Shown: positions 15,490 to 24,126 of the stretch, in pieces | Layout of the letters: every line of letters starts with the position of its first letter | How positions within the stretch are numbered: the first letter of the stretch is position 1 | Origin: Cytophagales bacterium | GTDB taxonomy: Bacteria; Bacteroidota; Bacteroidia; Cytophagales; Cyclobacteriaceae | DNA length: 43,146 nt | Direction of reading: 5' to 3' | NCBI GenBank assembly: GCA_022360055.1 | Contig: JAKSDO010000053.1 | Location: 1-43,146, forward strand | Notes under the pieces: model-generated | The model's input: the letters and a program-made list of their open reading frames with translations, nothing else | What the model was told of the DNA's origin: nothing | The model's database searches: none | Made by a program: the position numbers and the translations under genes

Positions 15490-17433
15490 TCAATTAGGTT
15501 TTAGCTCTATAGCTCGTAAGTTCATTAATGCCCCTCCGTCTTTTTCACTGTGTACGGCGATTTGATACTTTCCTTTTTTAAACTTGTGCTCACCCAAAGA
15601 TACTTTTTTAAAACTTCCCCAACCGCTGGTAGCAGGCACCTTGGCTTTAAGGTCAATCGGCTTTCCATCAACGGCAATGTAAAAACTACCTCCTGCTACT
15701 GCCGAAGGGCAGGCTAGTTCAATTACTATTCCATAATTGCCTGTTTTTTCGATGTTGAGCCCCCATAGCGGGTGGTCTTTTTTATTACTCCAGTACCCAA
15801 GGGCTTTGTTATCGGCCTCAAATCGCAACTGGCTTCCTCTGATAAGTGCTTCCTCTGCTTTCAGGCTAATGATGCCTTTGTCATTGGCACCATAGTATTC
15901 CATGTACTCTACAACTTTAAGGTTTCCGCTATATTCCACCACAAGTACAGGAACATGAATACCAGGTGCCTGAATGGGTGCCTGAATTGTTTTCACTCCC
16001 TTTATTGATTGGTCTACTTTAAGCTTACTGTCTTTATCTGAAAGCACATAGACAGATGTAATGTTGTTTCGGATTCCTTTGAGAGTAATTTTCCCATCGT
16101 TTGGCCAATCAAACACATGAACGTAGAGTTTTTTCAGGTTGAGCCTGTGCGTTATTCTTCCAAATTTCAAATTGCCCATCGGACTTGATTGTGCACCGTA
16201 AATAGCTTCGCCGTTTGTCCGCAACCAGGCCCCCATTTGCTGTACAAGGCTCCATTCGGGTTCATCAATTCTTCCGTCTATGGTCGGACCTACATTAAAT
16301 TCTACATTTCCATTGTTGGACACACAGTCCACGATCATTTCTACCACTTGCTTGGGTGTTAAAAAGGCATGTGGGGCTTCATTGGTATTGTGTCCAAAGC
16401 TTTTTCCAAATCCTCGCCACATGGCCCAGGGTAAGCTTTTATCGATATTTGCAGAGTACTCTACATGAAAGAAATCTCCCTTATTGCCTCTTGTTCCAAT
16501 ACCAAAGCGGTCGTTGAGCAGTACTTCTTGCCCTCTTTTCGCAGCTTGGTTGTAATAATAAGCTGCTATTTGTCTACCTCTCCAATAGGATACCGGATGA
16601 TCCCATTCCCCGTCAAAACACAGATAATCAGGCTGGAATTTATCTATGAGTTCCACAATCTGGGGTACCATAAAGTCATCCACATAGCTTTCATGTTCCA
16701 TCAATCCTTTATAGTCTAGTTTTTCAGTAAAGGCTTTTTGTGTTTCCGGATCACCAAGCCAAGTATCCTTTGTGAGCTCCCTTACATAAATTGGATTGTA
16801 CCATTCGTAAAGAGAATAGTAAAATCCTATTTTCATTCCATACTTTCTAGCTGCATCTACCAATTCACGCAGTATATCGCGCTTGGGTCCCATTTTTACG
16901 GAATTGCGATTGGTGTATTTGGTGTCCCACAAACAGAAACCGTCATGGTGTTTGGAAGTGATAAAGAAGTACCTTATACCATTTTCCTTTAGCCCTTTCA
17001 TCCAATCATTGGCATTGAAATTTTCGGCTGTAAACAGAGGGATAAAATCGTCATAGGCAAAGTCTTTGCCCCAAATTTTGTCATGATGGGCACGAGTAGG
17101 ACTATCTGGAATGTGCATCTGATTGAAGTACCATTCCGAATAACTTCCCGGGCCAATTCCTGCTTTCTGGGATGCCCAGGCAGGTACGGCATAAGGCCCC
17201 CAGTGCATACTAAAGCCAACTTTGCAGTTGAGAAACCATTCGGGGATTTCATGCTTATCGAGCGACTCCCATGTGGGCTGATAGGGGCCGTCTATATCTA
17301 GCATAGGGTGCATTTCGTTACCTAGATCTTCGTTGGTGCCTGCGTTTCCTTTACCTTGTTCTTCCAGATTCTGCGCCAACAGAGCGGTAGTACTCAATGC
17401 GACAATGACAATATATGCCAATCTTAATCTCAT
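15490..17433 (-). CDS. GH29 alpha-L-fucosidase with C-terminal binding-type domain
   Basis: This 647-residue secreted GH29 enzyme has a signal peptide ending near ALLAQ (residue 21). Motifs are CKVGFSMHWGPYA, ITSKHHDGFCLW (161-166) and YLCFDGEWDHP, with Asp274 as the expected nucleophile. After the usual C-terminal sandwich it carries an extra beta-rich domain (about 530-645: LRFEADNKALGYW, GGSFYIAVDGK, KGKYQIAVHSEKDGG). This resembles the carbohydrate-binding-like appendage found on some fucosidases. A sampled 60-base block (16861-16920) is 43% GC, lower than FucI nearby. It is separated from the large DUF2961 gene by 169 bp. Confidence 0.95.
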   Translation of the reverse strand: MRLRLAYIVIVALSTTALLAQNLEEQGKGNAGTNEDLGNEMHPMLDIDGPYQPTWESLDKHEIPEWFLNCKVGFSMHWGPYAVPAWASQKAGIGPGSYSEWYFNQMHIPDSPTRAHHDKIWGKDFAYDDFIPLFTAENFNANDWMKGLKENGIRYFFITSKHHDGFCLWDTKYTNRNSVKMGPKRDILRELVDAARKYGMKIGFYYSLYEWYNPIYVRELTKDTWLGDPETQKAFTEKLDYKGLMEHESYVDDFMVPQIVELIDKFQPDYLCFDGEWDHPVSYWRGRQIAAYYYNQAAKRGQEVLLNDRFGIGTRGNKGDFFHVEYSANIDKSLPWAMWRGFGKSFGHNTNEAPHAFLTPKQVVEMIVDCVSNNGNVEFNVGPTIDGRIDEPEWSLVQQMGAWLRTNGEAIYGAQSSPMGNLKFGRITHRLNLKKLYVHVFDWPNDGKITLKGIRNNITSVYVLSDKDSKLKVDQSIKGVKTIQAPIQAPGIHVPVLVVEYSGNLKVVEYMEYYGANDKGIISLKAEEALIRGSQLRFEADNKALGYWSNKKDHPLWGLNIEKTGNYGIVIELACPSAVAGGSFYIAVDGKPIDLKAKVPATSGWGSFKKVSLGEHKFKKGKYQIAVHSEKDGGALMNLRAIELKPN

Positions 17434-17602
17434 AATATAACTTTTTAGTTAATCGATTATCTGCTTTCTCACTGATAGTGACATGATCAATCATACGATC
17501 ATTTCTTTATCTTTCAGTGTATCTATTTTCCTATATTTAGAAATAATTCGTTCTGGGGCTTTTCTTTCGTGTATTCACTTTACATTGTATTTGTATTGTT
17601 GA

Positions 17603-19858
17603 CTATTTATTTTTATTGGGAAGTTGATAACAATAAACCCAATAACGCGATTCACTCCATGCAGATTCTACCGGAAATGGCCGGCCCGGGAGCAATTCCT
17701 TTTTATTGGGCACCCATTCTATTTTAACTGCCAGCCTCGAAACGCCATCGGTGTGTCGCCTAGCGATCAGGAATTCTTCCTCTCGCCACCTCCTCCCGCT
17801 ATGGACGATTTGGGGATCCGTCGACGCTAATTCAGCCTCAGCCGTATAAAACTTACCTCCCGGCCAATTGGGCCAAGAAAAAAAGGCCGTACTGCTCCCC
17901 GCCGTATACCATATGCCTGCAAAAGCCCAGTGGGCATCCGGGTCGTCAGCATTTTTCACCCACACCTTGGCTTCCTGATTGGGATATTGGTAATCAAACT
18001 TTCTCCTTAACATTATGCCTAAGTTTTCCGATTCCAGGTTCAATACGAATTGACTGCTGCCTTTCATGATCCTAACCGAGTCGCCCTGAGGAGGGAAAAA
18101 CTGTCTGGATCTTTGAAAATCCTCCTGACTATAAGGCGAGTGCAGGTCTAATCCGTCTGTATGCGGCCCCCATTCATACCGGGATGACAGCCAATATGGA
18201 TCACTAGCCATAGGAGATTGATAGTTGTGTCGCGCGATATCTCCGGAATCGCAGACATTAAATTCATCGGTTAAGATAAGGGTGGCATGGGGTGCTCCAT
18301 ACCAATAGGCAACCCCGGAATAATGTTCATTTGCCGTATTATTTCCTCCGTGTTCCAAACCTATAATCGCTCTTTTTCCAAATGGAAAATAGTCAGCAAT
18401 CAAGAAGCGGTAAGCAGAATTGAGCAAATCTAAAGAATCCGTCGCATCACTGGCCGATTTGCCTACCGGGTGCCCTGCGAAGGGAATAGTCATGTTTTCG
18501 CCCCCCCAGTAATTTCCTCCTCCCCCCCACTCTTCAGTGCCTGTTCCCCATGCCTGGGGTGTATGGCTATCATCGAAAAAAAAACGTGGGTCCCCTTCAA
18601 GGGTGCTGAGATTCCCGGTATCGGTAAATGTCCAAGTCATTCCTACAAAGCTTCCACTCCAGGGGCCTCCTCCCTCTACTATATCAGTATCAAGAAAGAT
18701 AACATCCTTACCCAAAGCAGGCTTTGGATGATCACTATATGTGGCATGAAAATAGCCCACATGATTGAATTGACCATCGAAAGGGATTATCTTCAGGCTA
18801 AATGTTACGTCATTGAAAATAAGTCCATTACGTTCTTCAAGTTCAATATTGACATGTTCACTGAAAGGCATAGGCCAATAGCAAGACAGGAGAACAAAAT
18901 CATCGACATATCGGACATTTACCGGAAAACCTTTGACCAGGAATTCTTTCTTTTCCGGGTTGTATAAATGCCCTGCACCGAAAAATAAGTCTATAGGTAC
19001 GTCTACGGATGGGTACCACCTTTTATCCCAGGTTATAGTAAGCCTGTTCTTTCCAAATCTTAACGCATCCTCTGCGGGAATTTTAAATTGTAACAAACAG
19101 ATGCTAGAAACCCTGTCGGCTATTGAAGCCAGGGTAATGCGTTGATAAGGCGCCAGGGATACTTCCTGTTCAACTTCTTTTACCGAACTCCCTGAAGGTG
19201 AAATATCTGTTCCTGCCTTTTTTAAAAGTTCAATCGCCCTCGAATCCGGAGGGGTGTGATCCCAGGTCTTTAGTGGCTTTGATAAATGATCGGCTCCCAA
19301 CGGATAAGCATGATATATGTAGTACCCTGTTCCGTAAAAGGTACGAGAATAAGCAATCCTTAGGGAGTTTTCAAAGGGAATTGGTACCCACATCAGATCA
19401 GCTCCCTTGGTTATTGCCCAGGTCCATGTCATTGGCTCCGGGAACAGGTTTTGCGGTAAAAATTTTGTGGTCTTGTATTTATTATAAATGTCTGTAGGAT
19501 CGTCGGTGGCGGTCTCTTTTACAATAAAATCCTTTCCGTCGGTTTCATAATGCCAGGGGCTTCCATGAAAAAAATTTGTACGCTTGAAATACAGAATACC
19601 CGGATTTTTAACATCAAGAGCAACATTGAATGTATCCGATTCCTGATAAAGATAATGGCTGGCATCTGAAAAATGATTCTCTCCTCTGCGATCATAAGTA
19701 CTGCGCATATAAGCGCGAACACCAATCCGCTGATAGGGCAGCCGCTCCCACTGGAGATAGGCATCTTCAGCAATTGGAAGCAAAGGTATGTCATTTGCTT
19801 TTTGAGCAACCACACCCTCAGAAATCATAAGCAAGAAATAGATTATTATTCTTCTCAT
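17603..19858 (-). CDS. Large DUF2961 protein (GH172-related), secreted
   Basis: This 751-residue protein has a signal peptide ending near GVVAQ (residue 19). It belongs to the long branch of DUF2961. An N-terminal beta-domain (to about 300) precedes the core, which contains RWYPSVDVPIDLFFG, YWPMPFSEHVNIEL and WGTGTEEWGGGGNYWGG in place of the GTGTEDY of the short copies. A C-terminal part ends ESAWSESRYWVYCYQLP. The catalytic Glu of GTGTE is kept, but the following residues and surrounding loops differ strongly, so substrate probably differs from the three short paralogues. It follows the GHL6-type gene by 7 bp, indicating one transcript. Confidence 0.82.
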   Translation of the reverse strand: MRRIIIYFLLMISEGVVAQKANDIPLLPIAEDAYLQWERLPYQRIGVRAYMRSTYDRRGENHFSDASHYLYQESDTFNVALDVKNPGILYFKRTNFFHGSPWHYETDGKDFIVKETATDDPTDIYNKYKTTKFLPQNLFPEPMTWTWAITKGADLMWVPIPFENSLRIAYSRTFYGTGYYIYHAYPLGADHLSKPLKTWDHTPPDSRAIELLKKAGTDISPSGSSVKEVEQEVSLAPYQRITLASIADRVSSICLLQFKIPAEDALRFGKNRLTITWDKRWYPSVDVPIDLFFGAGHLYNPEKKEFLVKGFPVNVRYVDDFVLLSCYWPMPFSEHVNIELEERNGLIFNDVTFSLKIIPFDGQFNHVGYFHATYSDHPKPALGKDVIFLDTDIVEGGGPWSGSFVGMTWTFTDTGNLSTLEGDPRFFFDDSHTPQAWGTGTEEWGGGGNYWGGENMTIPFAGHPVGKSASDATDSLDLLNSAYRFLIADYFPFGKRAIIGLEHGGNNTANEHYSGVAYWYGAPHATLILTDEFNVCDSGDIARHNYQSPMASDPYWLSSRYEWGPHTDGLDLHSPYSQEDFQRSRQFFPPQGDSVRIMKGSSQFVLNLESENLGIMLRRKFDYQYPNQEAKVWVKNADDPDAHWAFAGIWYTAGSSTAFFSWPNWPGGKFYTAEAELASTDPQIVHSGRRWREEEFLIARRHTDGVSRLAVKIEWVPNKKELLPGRPFPVESAWSESRYWVYCYQLPNKNK

Positions 19859-19865
19859 TTAGCAT

Positions 19866-21950
19866 TTATTCGTATGCTACAACCACAGCCGTATGCCCTG
19901 TGAATTCCGGTATTTTCAACCTGATCTTTTCGCCTTCCCGCATATAGTCCAGGGGGTTCATATCGGGTACCGAATAGATCTTTTTGATCTTTTTGCCCAA
20001 ATTCAGCTCTACGTTCGTATTGTAAATCGGAACCAGGTCTTCGATCACCTGGACACTTCCTCTTTGGATGGGCGCCGCATACAACAGGTGCACCACATAT
20101 CGTCGATGTTCCGGCTGATGCAGCAGGTTCATACGTCCCAAACTCGGAAGGTCCGCACTCACCATAGGCTCAATATCCAACGCCCGGAATGCTTCCATAA
20201 AAAGCTCTCTGTGAACCCGCGCGCCATGCTCAAAATACATGCGGTCCAATTCGTGGGCGATGTAGATGTTTTTCCCGACCTTTACCACACCGGGGTGCCC
20301 GGCATCCTCCAATTTATAGGGTGTATTGGCATGCGAAGTGAAGTGTTCCCAGGTCCGGCTGAAATAGGGTTCGCGGATGGTGGCAATTACTTTCGAATCC
20401 TCAGCGGCTTTCACCCGTATGGCCGGCCGGTAATTCAAAAACGGCGATGCGACCAAGTCTTCCGAGGTCGGGCGGGCTACGTACAGATAGTCCTTGTCGT
20501 AATTTGCTTCTCCCAAATATTTCACGCCGAGATCAAGCTGAAATCTCTGCTTTTTTCCATCGAAAGCACCTTTACCCATAACCAGCAACTTGCCGCCATC
20601 TGCCTGGAAGGCGCTCAATCTTCCAGCTTCTTCATCCGACAACTGCACATTTCCCGGAATAATAATTACTTGCAGTTTCGACCAGTCTTTCAAATTGTTG
20701 GCAACCACAAAATTGATTTGATTTTCCAGCAACATCCTGGCGGTGCCCTCATCATGGGCTTGACTCTGTGTAAACCAGGTGCCCACTACGGCCTCATGAT
20801 CTGCCCCTACCCCGTAGTCCTCAATTTTTTCGACATAATCAAAAGCATAACCGATATTGCGGTAGGTGGCCATTTCCAACTCGCCCGATGGATGCAACTG
20901 GTCCCCAAAATTGGCTCCAGCACCAAAAGCCACCATGGCTGCAGCTTCATACCAGATGGCGTCGCGGTGTTTAAAGCCGCCGAATTCTCCCCAGGCTTTG
21001 TGGAATTTTCCACTCATGGCTACAATAGGTTTGTCTGTATTTGCAAAGTACTTGGACCGGTACGGGAAAATATCATATCCTCCCCAGGCTGTTGGCAGAT
21101 CTTCCAGATCCAACTTGGTATTATAAGCATATAATTGATGGTCGAACGCATTGCGATAAGCCAGATGGGTCGTCCAGTTATAAAACACCGAACCGTGGGG
21201 TTTGTGCTTTAAAATCAGCTCGCGGGTTTCCTTCAGGAACTTCTTCGTCTTCTCGACGTGGTAGGCATTGGCCGCATGATTATCCTCCCAGTTGATGCCC
21301 CTGGCTTTCATATCGTTCTTGCTCCACGCATTATAATTGGGACTGCCCAACGGAATGATATCGTACCATATCCCATCCAGATCATAGTTTTTTACCAACT
21401 CCTCGGTTTGTTTCAGGATAAGATCCAGATACGGACCTTCCGGAAAAAGTACCGGCCAGCCCCAGGGCATAGGGTCCGACGGGCTGGCTTTGGATTTCAT
21501 CTCGGTGTAGCGGTCTTTCCCGTTCCTATCTTTGAATATCCAATCCGGGTGGTCCTCCGCATCCTTCACCGACCAGCCGACAGTATAATAGGCCTGAACT
21601 CTAACGCCGATCTCATGACAGGCTTCTATCTGTTGACCCAATAAATCAAAATCCAGATTCGGATGCCGGTGACCAACTTTAGTAGGATAGTACGACCAGC
21701 CGTGATGCCCTTTGGCGAAGATATTGATCGAATTGACATTACCTGCTTTGAGGGCTTCCTGAAACTGCTTTTTATCGAACTTGCTCCCTATTTCGCGAAG
21801 AGCCTCTGAAGTATGAAAATCGAGGTGAATTTGCCTGGAGCCCTCGACGCTCCGAAATTCCGGGACGTCCTGAGCCTGAATACCAATCGCACTTAACAGC
21901 GCGCAGATCGTCAGGACAGATTCGAACAATTTGTTTTTAAGTGTTCCCAT
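19866..21950 (-). CDS. GHL6-type (GH151-like) putative alpha-L-fucosidase
   Basis: This 694-residue protein has a signal peptide ending near GIQAQ (residue 27). The hypothetical glycosyl hydrolase 6 (GHL6) domain is recognisable at about 38-200: RQIHLDFHTSEAL, INIFAKGHHGWSYYPTKVG and YYTVGWSVKDAEDHPDW. A barrel continues with GIWYDIIPLG, followed by a beta-galactosidase trimerisation-like region (about 420-600, with GKLLVMGKGAF). GH151 fucosidases have this architecture, which fits the fucosidase neighbours. Other GHL6 proteins have no known activity, so the assignment is by architecture and context. It lies 41 bp after the GH29 gene at 21992. Confidence 0.72.
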   Translation of the reverse strand: MGTLKNKLFESVLTICALLSAIGIQAQDVPEFRSVEGSRQIHLDFHTSEALREIGSKFDKKQFQEALKAGNVNSINIFAKGHHGWSYYPTKVGHRHPNLDFDLLGQQIEACHEIGVRVQAYYTVGWSVKDAEDHPDWIFKDRNGKDRYTEMKSKASPSDPMPWGWPVLFPEGPYLDLILKQTEELVKNYDLDGIWYDIIPLGSPNYNAWSKNDMKARGINWEDNHAANAYHVEKTKKFLKETRELILKHKPHGSVFYNWTTHLAYRNAFDHQLYAYNTKLDLEDLPTAWGGYDIFPYRSKYFANTDKPIVAMSGKFHKAWGEFGGFKHRDAIWYEAAAMVAFGAGANFGDQLHPSGELEMATYRNIGYAFDYVEKIEDYGVGADHEAVVGTWFTQSQAHDEGTARMLLENQINFVVANNLKDWSKLQVIIIPGNVQLSDEEAGRLSAFQADGGKLLVMGKGAFDGKKQRFQLDLGVKYLGEANYDKDYLYVARPTSEDLVASPFLNYRPAIRVKAAEDSKVIATIREPYFSRTWEHFTSHANTPYKLEDAGHPGVVKVGKNIYIAHELDRMYFEHGARVHRELFMEAFRALDIEPMVSADLPSLGRMNLLHQPEHRRYVVHLLYAAPIQRGSVQVIEDLVPIYNTNVELNLGKKIKKIYSVPDMNPLDYMREGEKIRLKIPEFTGHTAVVVAYE

Positions 21951-21991
21951 TTGCTATTCTTTTTTATAATCTTGAATTTCCTGTTGAGGAT

Positions 21992-23437
21992 CTAATCTGC
22001 CCGTTCTTCCGGACTCGCGTGAGCCTCCGGGACAACCGGGCTGAGCTGACCGTCTTTTTCGATGATCAGGATGGTATCGATATCATCCGGCGTTACTCCC
22101 GAAAGATCGATCCGGAGGTGGCCATCCACAGTAAAGGGTACTGAGGCACCGCTTTTGAATAATTTCACGCCTGTGACCTGTCCCATGACCGGCACATCCA
22201 GTTGGGTGACTCCGGGGTCATCGAGTATATGCAGATAGGTCTTGCCCCCCTCTTTTCCCTGGGTCATGACCCCCCATATTTGTTCGGCCATCGGACCTCC
22301 CCTGGTCTTAAAGATCGTTTCACCATACGCCCTGTTCCATTTTCCAATTTCCTTAAGTCTTTCTATGACTTCTTTCTGGAATTTTCCCGAGGGTGGCGGC
22401 CCTATATTCAATAAAAGATTGCCATTGATGCCCGCGGCCCTCACGAGATAGTGAACCAGTTGCTTCACACTCTTAAAATCGGAGTCTTCTTCATTATATC
22501 CCCAGTGTTTATTCATGGTATCGGCCGACTCAAGCGGGTATTTCGATACCGTTTTGGTATTGGCTTCGTATGTATCATGGCCCGGAAGGGACCGCTCAAA
22601 CACCTGGTAATCTTCCCCATACTGAGGAACGCTAAACCGGTTATTGCCAATCATGGAATGCGGAAGATTTTTGTGGATTAAATCATAGGTTTCCTTCATT
22701 CTCCAGTCAACCCCTTCTTTGATATCCCAAACACCGTCAAACCACCAACTGGAAACCGGACCATATTCGCCGCTGATCAACTCTGCCACCTGGGCATTCA
22801 TATAGTCGATGTATTTATCAAAATCCCCCTTGTCTTCTCTTCCGGTGTGCTGGCCTGTTCCCCCTCTCGGGAAAAAATCGGGATGATGCCAGTCGAGATG
22901 CGAATGATACAACCCAAACGCAATGCCCTGCCTCTGACATTCTTCCGCGAGCATTTTTATAACATCTTTTTTATAGGGTGTCCGGTCCATAATATTCCAG
23001 TCGCCCAATTTCGTGTCCCACATGGCAAATCCATCGTGGTGCTTCGAAGTAATCACTATATATTTCATGCCGGCTTCTTTGGCCAGACCTACCCATTCTT
23101 TCGGGTCAAACCGAATCGGATTAAAACGATCGGCCAATTTTTCATAATCATCAATTTTCCACTTCCGGATTTCCATTTCCCATTCGTGTTTTTTCTCTAC
23201 GCTGTACACGCCCCAGTGTATAAACATGCCAAACGTGGCATCTCGATACCATTCGTAAGCTGCTCCGGAGGCGCGGATGGTATCCCCGTTGATTTGCGGA
23301 TCCAGTCCGTAGGACTCATATCCCTTTAAATAATATGGGACATCTTCTTTCTGAGTATATGGCTCCTTCCGGGAGCATGAATTGCTCAGGCAAAAAATCA
23401 AACCTATGATCCCAAACTGTGCGAGTTTTAATTTCAT
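21992..23437 (-). CDS. GH29 alpha-L-fucosidase, lipoprotein
   Basis: This 481-residue GH29 enzyme has a lipoprotein signal (SNSC, Cys21). Motifs are WYRDATFGMFIHWGVYS, VITSKHHDGFAMWDT (132-137) and WWFDGVWD, with Asp234 as expected nucleophile. The short C-terminal sandwich ends with an unusual LSPVVPEAHASPEERAD tail. Different local motifs (GVW instead of GEW) place it in another GH29 subgroup than the other two, so it may act on a different fucosyl linkage. It is the first gene after a 689-bp gap and likely heads the second half of the locus. Confidence 0.94.
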   Translation of the reverse strand: MKLKLAQFGIIGLIFCLSNSCSRKEPYTQKEDVPYYLKGYESYGLDPQINGDTIRASGAAYEWYRDATFGMFIHWGVYSVEKKHEWEMEIRKWKIDDYEKLADRFNPIRFDPKEWVGLAKEAGMKYIVITSKHHDGFAMWDTKLGDWNIMDRTPYKKDVIKMLAEECQRQGIAFGLYHSHLDWHHPDFFPRGGTGQHTGREDKGDFDKYIDYMNAQVAELISGEYGPVSSWWFDGVWDIKEGVDWRMKETYDLIHKNLPHSMIGNNRFSVPQYGEDYQVFERSLPGHDTYEANTKTVSKYPLESADTMNKHWGYNEEDSDFKSVKQLVHYLVRAAGINGNLLLNIGPPPSGKFQKEVIERLKEIGKWNRAYGETIFKTRGGPMAEQIWGVMTQGKEGGKTYLHILDDPGVTQLDVPVMGQVTGVKLFKSGASVPFTVDGHLRIDLSGVTPDDIDTILIIEKDGQLSPVVPEAHASPEERAD

Positions 23438-24126
23438 GATCTATTAATTTATTCAGTGTTAAATCAAGCCTGGTTTATCCGGTCCAAACCTCGTTCTTTT
23501 TATCCCTGACTGCGTTAAAAAATATTCATATGACGCTCGCAGAGCGGGACAGGTTATACTCATATTTTTATAGCCTTGTCAGGAACAAACATTACCGCGG
23601 CTTAACTGAAACATCACACATGATTCGACACTGGTGTCGGTGTAAAAAATCCTGTGCCCCGCATTTCATTATTGCCTGAAACCGCATGGTGTTCTAAGCG
23701 GTTTTTCCGCTATAAACAATGTAAAATCCTGGCCCTCAACCTCTTCTTATAGTTCCTCAAAATCCCTAAATACTTCAAGGATGAAATTATCGTCATTTTG
23801 CGAAGCAATAAATGTCCAATTGCGTCATTTTTGTGTATATTTTTACAGAATGGAAATGCGGATATCAAATAGGGCCCTGGCAGATCCGATATTTTCACAA
23901 AATGCGCAAACGCGCAGCAGTTTGGGCGGCAAAAAAATCGTTTTCCCGGGATGATGTTCCGGGCTCCGGTCAGGTCATTTAAAAAAATCCGTAACGATCC
24001 CCGTACTGATCCGAAAAATTTGCTAATCCCCCGAAAAGTTTGATTTTGGCGCCCATTCTTTTTCGTTCTTTTTCCATGGGCGAGCAAAGAAAAAGGACTG
24101 TGAATTTTCAAACTGAGGAAAAAGCA
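23438..24126. other. 689-bp intergenic region between FG-GAP gene and GH29; likely promoter-bearing
   Basis: This is the longest gap inside the PUL. A minus-strand frame of 133 codons (23710-24111) exists, but its composition (many Arg, Lys, Phe, His and Cys) and lack of family features argue against a gene. Structures I see are a perfect 6-bp-stem palindrome at 23626-23639 (CGACAC/GTGTCG), a plus-strand terminator-like hairpin at 23679-23706, and a 7-bp inverted repeat at 24050-24082. No TAnnTTTG box is clear on the minus strand. The gap probably holds a promoter for the fucosidase-to-GH172 genes. Confidence 0.5.
23679..23706 (+). terminator. Terminator-like hairpin on the plus strand
   Basis: AAACCGC at 23679-23685 pairs with GCGGTTT at 23698-23704 around a 12-nt loop, followed by further T. 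It points in the plus direction, where no gene ends. It may terminate antisense transcription or a small RNA, or be chance. Confidence 0.25.

Noticed and set aside
15481-15490. Perfect Shine-Dalgarno-like AAAAGGAGGT on the plus strand
   Set aside because: No start codon or open frame follows on the plus strand, and genes here do not use such sites.
19893-21134. Long plus-strand open frame (413 codons) opposite the GHL6-type gene
   Set aside because: It is antisense to a gene with clear family motifs and a signal peptide, and its own product shows no domain or signal. I take it as a codon-bias shadow.
23710-24111. Minus-strand 133-codon frame in the large intergenic gap
   Set aside because: It has a biased composition, no family features and hairpins inside. 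It is probably non-coding leader sequence.
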